Source of the DNA: Pelotomaculum sp. UBA4789
GTDB lineage: Bacteria > Bacillota > Desulfotomaculia > Desulfotomaculales > Pelotomaculaceae
DNA length: 12,644 nt
NCBI GenBank assembly: GCA_002402945.1
Contig: DHGV01000021.1
Coordinates: forward strand, 1-12,644
Direction of reading: 5' to 3'
Made by a program: the position numbers and the translations under genes. The number at the start of each line of letters is the position of its first letter. Position 1 is the first letter of the stretch. Positions 6,661 to 12,644 of this stretch are shown here, one piece after another. The notes beneath the pieces were generated by a model. The model saw only the letters and a program-made list of their open reading frames with translations. It was not told the DNA's origin and made no database searches.

Positions 6661-8025
6661 TCAAGCTGAAAAGTTCCTGGTCAGATATTCCACAATGCTT
6701 CTTAAATTAATGTATTGGAACGGATACTGCGCCAGATTATTTGTCGGGAAAAACCCGGCGAACAATTCCTGCAACACCTTTAAAGCATTGGCTGCAGCCT
6801 GACGCTCTACAGGTTTCATACCATGTGCAACGATGGAATCGTTCCTGGTCTCGCGCAGTTCTCTTAAAAGGGATCCAACTGTATCGCTGACACCTTTTTC
6901 TGTTTGCAGAGTGCACTCAGTCAATTCCAGAAAGGTTTTGTCATGAAAAACATCCTGCAGTACTATTTCAGACCGCCTGACGCCGAAAGCTACTTGTGGC
7001 ATGGCCCCTGGGACAGCGGCATAAAGCAGTTTTAGATTAACCTGGTTACGACTGGACCCGGGATGAGCCGGTTCAATGCCATAGGCTTTGCGAAGTTGAT
7101 AATAAAGCATACCTTCATATACCCGCCAGAACCTGGCCAGCGTGTCCGTGAAATTGCCGCGGACAAAACAGCGTTGGGCATTAAAATACAGATCGGAAAG
7201 ATTATCCGGCGTTTCTTTTTGGTTTGCCCACTGGAGTTTTTCGAGAATCGCCACTTGCTTCACGAGTGTTTTTTTAAGGTTTTTACCCTCCAGATCTCCT
7301 GGCGCCGGTTTGAAACCTGCGGCCAGTTTTTTCAATCCGGAACGCTTACCATCCCCGGCATAAGCTTCTTTATATTTAATCATATCCCAGTCCTGATAAA
7401 CCCAAAATATCTTCTGCAAAAACCTGGCCTTCTCGCGGCGGGCCGCAAACAGGCTGATGTTACGCAGGCGGCCCATTTCTTCCGCCATTTGTGTAAACAA
7501 GAATTGCCCGGCAAAAGCAGAAAGCCGGTTCAAGATGTTTTCTTCTTCAAGAAACTCGACCTGCAGTTCTTTGATCCGCTCAGCTGCGAACTTCGGATTT
7601 ATGACCTGCCATAACCTGCAGCCGGGCAGCAGGCCGCTGTTGGCGATGATCAGCCAGATGCTCTTCATCTGCGGCGTGCCAGATGAGCAGTTCAGGTGGA
7701 TTTCGCAGTCTTCCTCTCTGAGTTCCGGGCGCTCTTTCAAAGCCCGGTGAATCAGTGGCAGGATAGCGCTGAAATCAGTCGGGTCCGACAAAGCGAGCGG
7801 CTCAATGCGCACCTGGATGGATGGCGAGATTTCCGTAGCAATCCAATGGCTAGTGATGGCAGCATGGGACTGGGTTTCGCTCAGCGCTGTACCGCCGGAG
7901 GCGGTTGGGTACAAGTATACCGCATCTGGATGAAGCTGGCGGCAAAGGGTAACGATCGAGCCCTCTTCGTTGGTGTTTTCAGAAATCGGGTCTTGCTCTC
8001 CGACAAAAGAAAGCAGTATTTTCAT
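6661..8025 (-). CDS. csm6: Csm6-like CARF-HEPN ribonuclease
   Basis: This 454-residue protein should be activated by the cyclic oligoadenylate that Cas10 makes and then degrade RNA non-specifically. The N-terminal CARF domain starts MKILLSFVGEQDP and has its ligand-binding signature at about 110-120 (HLNCSSGTPQM). The middle block FNAQRCFVRGNF ... RFWRVYEG (281-305) resembles the Cas02710 branch of CARF proteins. The HEPN motif is R394-N395 followed by H401 (RNDSIVAH, R-x6-H). The start at 8025 has GGAGG 7 nt upstream. Its ATG overlaps the csm4 stop as ATGA; a frame extension to 8070 lies within csm4 and is not used. It sits where csm5 would usually stand between csm4 and csm6, but it is clearly not a RAMP protein. 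Whether it is called Csm6 or Csx1/Cas02710 is a naming matter. Confidence 0.88.
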   Translation of the reverse strand: MKILLSFVGEQDPISENTNEEGSIVTLCRQLHPDAVYLYPTASGGTALSETQSHAAITSHWIATEISPSIQVRIEPLALSDPTDFSAILPLIHRALKERPELREEDCEIHLNCSSGTPQMKSIWLIIANSGLLPGCRLWQVINPKFAAERIKELQVEFLEEENILNRLSAFAGQFLFTQMAEEMGRLRNISLFAARREKARFLQKIFWVYQDWDMIKYKEAYAGDGKRSGLKKLAAGFKPAPGDLEGKNLKKTLVKQVAILEKLQWANQKETPDNLSDLYFNAQRCFVRGNFTDTLARFWRVYEGMLYYQLRKAYGIEPAHPGSSRNQVNLKLLYAAVPGAMPQVAFGVRRSEIVLQDVFHDKTFLELTECTLQTEKGVSDTVGSLLRELRETRNDSIVAHGMKPVERQAAANALKVLQELFAGFFPTNNLAQYPFQYINLRSIVEYLTRNFSA

Positions 8026-8954
8026 GAAGTGGCCTCCATGAGTTTCGCGGGCGCGGCAAAAGCAAAACAACCCTGAATCGCCTCGGGCAGTCCCGGGGCT
8101 ACCTTTTGCAGCGCCCTCCCGTAGAATGGCCGCGGCGCCGAGCCGGTAAAGAAAACGGATCCGGGAACGAGCAGGATCAAGGGATATTTGAAGGGGTTCG
8201 GGCTGATCGCGTACTCCCGGTCCAGTTTCGGATATTTGACAAGTGTCTTATAGTTGCCGTTCGCCGGATCATCAGGGGCTGGCACAAAATGAGAAAGGCT
8301 CACAAAGCCATTGGCGCCGGCCAAATCATCAAATCCGACAAAAGGCGCAAACTCAAAAACATTGAAGCCGCCCTTGCCGGTAGATCTGCGCTTGCCGATG
8401 CCCATCTCACCGAGAAGGTTTAAACTTTTCTCGATTATATCTTCCCAACCGTCTTCTGCTTTCAGGTACAAGGTCATATGGCTTACAGCGCTGAATGTTT
8501 CCGGTAAATCATAAAGCCCACCCTCATCCAGCGTGGTGTTTGTTGCGCGGTTGATGGTATTGTGCAGCGTCAAGACGGTCTTATCCAGTGACTGCTTGGC
8601 TGCGGGAACGATTGTTTCACCGCTTGCCGCCGCCTGGAATTCATTAAAAGTCAGCCAAATAGTTTCTTTTAGCCTCTTGGCCTGCCTGGCGGCTTCCATC
8701 AGCTCTTCCTTTTGGGATGTCTCCTGTCTTACAGAGGAAGGCGGGAGAAAAGGCTTCGGCAGGAGATCGGCCGGCAGCAGGTCCGATACAACAAACGGAG
8801 GGCGTCCCGCCACGCATTCAGCCAGCAGTTTAAAAAAAGCGTCATCGCCTGCTATGCTTTTATACGCCCAGCACAGGCCGCCGAACAGCGTGTCGCTCTG
8901 CAGTTTAGAAATGTAGCTGCCGGACATTGTGATTTTTGCGCGATATGTTTTCAT
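8022..8954 (-). CDS. csm4: Csm4, RAMP protein binding the crRNA 5' handle
   Basis: This 310-residue protein matches the family's usual length of about 300. The N-terminus has the ferredoxin-like strand and SDTLFGGLCWAY (20-31), a hallmark of Csm4. The glycine-rich loop is GIGKRRSTGKGGF (185-197), followed by the C-terminal RAMP half with FFTGSAPRPFYGR (268-280). In type III-A complexes Csm4 pairs with Cas10 at the base and anchors the 5' tag of the crRNA. Two adjacent ATGs occur at 8957 and 8954. The second is preferred because AGAGGTGG is almost touching the first. The gene starts a few nt after the csm3 stop and overlaps the csm6-like gene by 4 nt. Confidence 0.92.
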   Translation of the reverse strand: MKTYRAKITMSGSYISKLQSDTLFGGLCWAYKSIAGDDAFFKLLAECVAGRPPFVVSDLLPADLLPKPFLPPSSVRQETSQKEELMEAARQAKRLKETIWLTFNEFQAAASGETIVPAAKQSLDKTVLTLHNTINRATNTTLDEGGLYDLPETFSAVSHMTLYLKAEDGWEDIIEKSLNLLGEMGIGKRRSTGKGGFNVFEFAPFVGFDDLAGANGFVSLSHFVPAPDDPANGNYKTLVKYPKLDREYAISPNPFKYPLILLVPGSVFFTGSAPRPFYGRALQKVAPGLPEAIQGCFAFAAPAKLMEATS

Positions 8955-8963
8955 CATCCACCT

Positions 8964-9620
8964 CTACGCGAGGCTGAATGGCTGACCATCCAACGTGAGG
9001 TCATTAAACGTCACTTTACCCGAGCCCCGGCTGCCCCCTTTGCCGAGATAGGTCTTCTCTATCCAGGTAAGCCCCTCTTTAACCGTATCGACGAGTTGGG
9101 CTTCGTTGTCCATGTCGTAGACCTGAAGTACAATCTCCAGATCGAAATCGGTATCCATAGGAACGCGCTCCATTGTGCGGGGGTGCAGGGCCATGCCTTT
9201 GGCGCGGTCGATGATGTTTTCCGTTTTCTTTTCAAAAAACATGATCCCCCGCTCCTGGAGGTGTTTCTGCATTTCTTTGCGTGATTTCCCGTTCAGATTG
9301 GCGTCACGGACTATGATACGGGTTGGGCCTAGTTGATGGCGTGTATTTCTATGTGGCCCGAATATCCGGCAGACCATGCAGGTTTCCAATCCGCAACCAC
9401 AAGGCTCACCCCTATTATCAATCCCTTTGACACGCTCCAAAGATGAGCGCATCTTGCCTTTAAGCGAAGAGCCGGGAATATATGGCTCACCGTTTACCGG
9501 ATGTTTGATGACGGTCATATCCACGCCGCCGATTTCGATCTCATCGGAAGAACCGCCAATATGCAGACCTGTTTCGCAATGGATAATGCCTTTAAACATT
9601 TTGGTTTTTACCAGTTTCAT
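8964..9620 (-). CDS. csm3: Csm3, backbone RAMP protein and target-RNA nuclease
   Basis: This 218-residue protein has the usual Csm3 length. IGGSSDEIEIGGVDMTVIK (21-39) places D34 where the catalytic Asp of Csm3 lies, so stepwise target-RNA cleavage should be intact. YIPGSSLKGKMRSSLE (47-62) is the conserved Csm3 motif, and the glycine-rich loop is LGKGGSRGSGKV (192-203). A Cys-rich stretch, C74, C76, C81 and C84 (CGCGLETCMVC), may bind zinc; several Csm3 and Cmr-type proteins have metal sites in this area. Several copies would line the crRNA. The ATG is preceded by GGAGG about 10 nt upstream, in the 43-nt gap after csm2. Confidence 0.96.
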   Translation of the reverse strand: MKLVKTKMFKGIIHCETGLHIGGSSDEIEIGGVDMTVIKHPVNGEPYIPGSSLKGKMRSSLERVKGIDNRGEPCGCGLETCMVCRIFGPHRNTRHQLGPTRIIVRDANLNGKSRKEMQKHLQERGIMFFEKKTENIIDRAKGMALHPRTMERVPMDTDFDLEIVLQVYDMDNEAQLVDTVKEGLTWIEKTYLGKGGSRGSGKVTFNDLTLDGQPFSLA

Positions 9621-9663
9621 TTAAATTATTCCTCCATTCGTATTTAATCAGTTACGTGGAAAG

Positions 9664-10224
9664 CTAGTCTTTATAGAAATAGCTGAAGAAACCGACGACT
9701 GCCTGAAAATGCTTCACAAAACCCTGCCGAAATGATTTGGCATCCCGGATATTCTCCAGATTCTTATCCATAAACTGTTGAAAAACTGCCGGCACTTTGC
9801 GTTTACCTGCGGCTTCCGCCACAAAAGCCGAAAGCTCCAGGATTGATGGACGGACCGCTTCAAAAGGCGCGTCGTAATTCATGCGCGTGTCCGCTGCCCG
9901 AACGTGGCCATAGAATTTACGCAGCTGGGCGTTCTTAATGCCTTCATATCCCTGCCCTCTAAGTCCAATCAAACGAGCGACCTCACGGGCGTGATCTACA
10001 AGCAGTTCGTCTTTTATATTGCCCTCATCATTGAAATAACCTCCCACAAGATATCCAGAAGGCAGTCCCTGTCGATCAGACTGCTGATAACTGCCGGCGC
10101 CACCACTCCTGGGCGGTGCGGCAGGCCATGCAGAGACGCTGCTTTTTGCCGGCGTAGCTGTATTCGCGTTTCCACTTTCGGTATGTCCCTTAAATTGTTT
10201 CAGTTTGTCCCAATTGTCTGCCAT
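9664..10224 (-). CDS. csm2: Csm2, small subunit of the Csm complex
   Basis: This 186-residue protein has a helical Csm2 core at about 64-186. It includes LLVDHAREVARLIG, LRKFYGHVRAADT and FVKHFQAVVGFFSYFYKD at the end, the usual C-terminal signature. Csm2 forms the inner filament that contacts the crRNA-target duplex. The first 60 residues are rich in Ser, Pro, Gly and Ala and look disordered, making the protein longer than the common 120-150 residues. ATG at 10224 is chosen over TTG at 10230 because GGAGGG lies 8 nt before the ATG but only 2 nt before the TTG. The gene begins 2 nt after the cas10 stop. Confidence 0.9.
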   Translation of the reverse strand: MADNWDKLKQFKGHTESGNANTATPAKSSVSAWPAAPPRSGGAGSYQQSDRQGLPSGYLVGGYFNDEGNIKDELLVDHAREVARLIGLRGQGYEGIKNAQLRKFYGHVRAADTRMNYDAPFEAVRPSILELSAFVAEAAGKRKVPAVFQQFMDKNLENIRDAKSFRQGFVKHFQAVVGFFSYFYKD

Positions 10225-10226
10225 GA

Positions 10227-12593
10227 TCAATTCCCTCCCCTGTTGCTGTACAAAGCATATGTGGTGATGGGCTGCAGCATTGACGTTGTCCTGTAGGGCG
10301 CCGTAGCGCAGGCTTTGAGCCAGGCAGCTACATCCTGCCCCATTCTTCCCCGGACGTTTCGCGATAAATCATATTCAAGAAAGGATACAAACTTCCAGCC
10401 ATCAGTATGAACTTTCCCGGATTCGTCGGGAACAGTTGCCTGCTCGTACATACTTCCGTACCATTGAAGGCGGTATACCAACCCGCTGTTTACCCTTTTC
10501 TCGTCAAGCCATTTGGCCAGTTTCAGCGCTTCCGGCTTCATAAAAGTGTACTGGTCCCATTTGATCGTCTGCCCGAAGAGCGTTATTTGATCTCTGCTGG
10601 TACCTGTTGCTGGATTAACTTTCTCCTTTGCATCAGCCAGTAACCTTTCCGCCTGCTCAACCGCACTGTCGATCGGAAAGCGGGCCTTGAAAAGTGAAAG
10701 CCCGGCGGACAACGTCACATTGGGATTTTCTGCGATAAACCGGCGGAAATCTGAGTTGATACGGCCTGCCAGTTCAAATGTAATGTCCCAGGGCCCGACG
10801 ACAAGCAGGTCGTCACCACCGGAATAGACGGTATAACAATTATGAAAGGCCGGTTCATCAAGCAGTTTCTCGATCCACCCGGAGAAGAAAAGTTCAAGCA
10901 TACGGCTCATGGTAGAAACGCGTGAAATGCTGGCGTGATTGCAGCCGTTAGAAGCATCCCTCAGCCCCAACAAAAAGAGCATGCCGAGATGATCTACATC
11001 GGCCTTCAGGCAGCCGAGCAATTTTATACCCTTAGCCGATTCCGCCATTTCATCAAAGCTGACAGGCTGATCTTCCACAGCGGGAATGTGTTTGGCCATA
11101 TATTTGACCAGTTCCGGGTTCTCCGTCGGCTTGCCCTTTTCGTTCAGGTTGTAGACAAGGTACGGGGGCGGATTATGCTTAACAATATCGCGGTCCACGG
11201 TGAAAGAATAACCGTTTATTACTTCGGTTGCGCTGTTCGGCGCATCGCCGTGGAAAAACGATATATATTTCGCTCTGGGCAGCATGCTGCCGATTCTTTC
11301 GTCCTGGAGGCAGTCATCGCAGACGCCTTCGTCCGGATGGATCTTACCGCACCCTGGACACGCTGCAAGAGACTCCTCATACCGACTGACGAAAGGGGTC
11401 TCGTCCCACCGGTCATTATCGTGCAGGATTTCTGCAAAAGGCGCTGTCTTCCGGCCAGCCAGCTTTCTCCCGGCTTCCGCCATGACACTGCCGAAGTCGT
11501 CAAAGTCATCTCCTGAAAATGCTATGCTGGCCAGATTGAGAGCCAGTTCACCATGAAATCTCTCCAACAACTCTGCGTCAACCTGCTGCTGAATCGCCGC
11601 GACCATATCCGAGGAATCGGCTGTGTTAGGGACTAACACGTAAAACTTACCGCCGGACGACATGATGATGTTGGCAACGGGAAGCCTGAAAGCATGAATC
11701 AGCATATGGCTGACAATGTCCGAGAGAACGCCGAGAAAGAATGAACGAGCGCGCAGCCGTTTGGCAATTTTACCATGACCTTTTTGTGTCGCCCGAAAGA
11801 TATATTTCTGAATTCCTGACAGATCGCCAACTACCAGACGAAATTTCAGCGCATCATCTACAGTTACTCCTCTTGTCGTTACCTCGTGATATCTCGCGCT
11901 GGCAGCGGCAATAGCCGATGTGGTTTTCAAATGATCGTAGAGGGAAACATCCGGCACGGCATCCTGGGTACTGCTCGGCACGCACCAGGTATAAGATTGC
12001 AAAATAGAAAGCAGCTTAGTGTAAAACTTGTCGAAGTTGTCGATGGATGAGTCTTTAACGAATCGTGAAAACTCCTCCCCAAAGCTCTTCAGGTGGTTCT
12101 TATAAGGAGTCTCGTCAAGTGCATCTGAGCCTGGTACGGGAAAACCAGCCGCGGGGCTTAGCCTCTCCAATTTGTAACTTGAAGTATTCCCGTGGGGAAT
12201 TGACAGTTCCAGCCTTGAAAACACAGAAGCCAAGGCGGTCTTCTTATACCCCTTTCCTGTTCCTTCAGCCGGCCCGTCATCTCTCTCAGCTGATGAATAG
12301 TTATCTGCCCGGCTCACGATATACGCGTATGGCCTGATCTCTTCTGCCGCCCCCGATACCTGCAGCTCAGGTGGAAATCCCGAGCTTTCATGGTGCCGGG
12401 CAACTAATTCAGTCAGCAGGTCAGCATCACAGAACCTGCTGAAAATTTCGCGGTGGGCAGTCAAAAAGTCGCGTGATACTTTTGGATGTTTGCCGGTGAC
12501 CGAGAGTGTGCCGAAATCACCGCGCTGGAGAAATTTGCCGATGTCATGCAATAGTCCGGCAGTAATGATGGTTTGGAAAACAACTTTTTCCAA
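10227..12593 (-). CDS. csm1: Cas10/Csm1, type III-A large subunit with HD nuclease and cyclase domains
   Basis: This 788-residue protein has normal Csm1 length. The N-terminal HD domain has LLHDIGKFLQRG with H16/D17 and RHHES (66-70), consistent with target-activated DNA cleavage. The first palm domain holds VVGDLSGIQKYIFRATQKG (254-272). A zinc ribbon follows: C412, C415, C425 and C428. The second palm domain has the cyclase motif SGGDD (591-595), so cyclic oligoadenylate synthesis should be intact. The start is TTG at 12593, just before the HD motif, with AGGGAGG 7 nt upstream. It is the first visible gene of the operon, and its TGA is 2 nt before csm2. Both activities appear functional, and the csm6-like CARF-HEPN protein is the obvious receiver of its signal. 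Confidence 0.97.
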   Translation of the reverse strand: MEKVVFQTIITAGLLHDIGKFLQRGDFGTLSVTGKHPKVSRDFLTAHREIFSRFCDADLLTELVARHHESSGFPPELQVSGAAEEIRPYAYIVSRADNYSSAERDDGPAEGTGKGYKKTALASVFSRLELSIPHGNTSSYKLERLSPAAGFPVPGSDALDETPYKNHLKSFGEEFSRFVKDSSIDNFDKFYTKLLSILQSYTWCVPSSTQDAVPDVSLYDHLKTTSAIAAASARYHEVTTRGVTVDDALKFRLVVGDLSGIQKYIFRATQKGHGKIAKRLRARSFFLGVLSDIVSHMLIHAFRLPVANIIMSSGGKFYVLVPNTADSSDMVAAIQQQVDAELLERFHGELALNLASIAFSGDDFDDFGSVMAEAGRKLAGRKTAPFAEILHDNDRWDETPFVSRYEESLAACPGCGKIHPDEGVCDDCLQDERIGSMLPRAKYISFFHGDAPNSATEVINGYSFTVDRDIVKHNPPPYLVYNLNEKGKPTENPELVKYMAKHIPAVEDQPVSFDEMAESAKGIKLLGCLKADVDHLGMLFLLGLRDASNGCNHASISRVSTMSRMLELFFSGWIEKLLDEPAFHNCYTVYSGGDDLLVVGPWDITFELAGRINSDFRRFIAENPNVTLSAGLSLFKARFPIDSAVEQAERLLADAKEKVNPATGTSRDQITLFGQTIKWDQYTFMKPEALKLAKWLDEKRVNSGLVYRLQWYGSMYEQATVPDESGKVHTDGWKFVSFLEYDLSRNVRGRMGQDVAAWLKACATAPYRTTSMLQPITTYALYSNRGGN

Positions 12594-12600
12594 TAAAAAA

Positions 12601-12607
12601 CCTCCCT
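12601..12607 (-). promoter_or_regulatory. Strong ribosome binding site for cas10
   Basis: AGGGAGG lies on the minus strand 7 nt before TTG at 12593 and supports that non-ATG start. The operon promoter is not visible in the remaining 37 nt to the right edge. Confidence 0.75.
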
Positions 12608-12644
12608 TCTTTAAATGAAATTTTTTAGAGATGCTTACCTCGAT

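Noticed and set aside
6661..8025. Reading this gene as csm5
   Set aside because: It has a CARF signature (NCSSGTPQM) and a HEPN R-x6-H motif and lacks the glycine-rich loop of RAMP proteins.

Overview
This window carries a type III-A (Csm) CRISPR-Cas locus with its array. To the left lie a truncated transposase, a small toxin-antitoxin pair and the tail of an ATPase gene. Strong purine-rich ribosome binding sites, TTG starts, mid-range base composition and an IS1182-type transposase suggest an anaerobic Firmicute, plausibly a Clostridia/Peptococcaceae-like organism. That is inference only, as no taxonomic marker gene is present.

Layout, left to right. (1) 1-1069, plus strand: the C-terminal part of an SMC/AAA-like ATPase, then a Phd/YefM-type antitoxin overlapping a RelE/ParE-type toxin. 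(2) 1275-2163, minus strand: the C-terminal remnant of an IS1182-family transposase, frameshifted once and cut off at its N-terminal side. (3) 2162-3774: the CRISPR array. It has 22 apparently identical 37-nt repeats and 21 spacers of 34-39 nt. Beyond its distal end lie the last 8 nt of a further repeat and a 35-nt spacer-sized stretch, fused directly to the broken transposase. (4) 3775-3948: the leader, between array and cas genes. (5) 3949-12593, minus strand: one tight operon read cas10(csm1)-csm2-csm3-csm4-csm6-like-cas6-cas4/cas1 fusion-cas2, pointing into the leader and array.

How it works together. Cas4-Cas1 and Cas2 add spacers at the leader end. The minus-strand array transcript has repeats ending in ATTGAAAC and a 7-bp hairpin, and Cas6 would cleave it. 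Cas10, Csm2, Csm3 and Csm4 form the effector on the crRNA. Csm3 has the Asp expected to cut target RNA. Cas10 keeps an HD pair and a GGDD cyclase motif, so it should cut DNA and make cyclic oligoadenylate. The Csm6-like CARF-HEPN protein is the matching second-messenger-activated RNase.

Main oddities: no csm5 gene lies in the otherwise complete operon, where csm4 and the csm6-like gene overlap directly as ATGA. The adaptation enzyme is a Cas4-Cas1 fusion attached to a type III system. The distal array end has been lost at a junction with a transposon remnant. The spacers are purine-rich on the strand complementary to the crRNA, and several look like ribosome-binding-site/start-codon regions of mRNAs. 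One spacer occurs twice.
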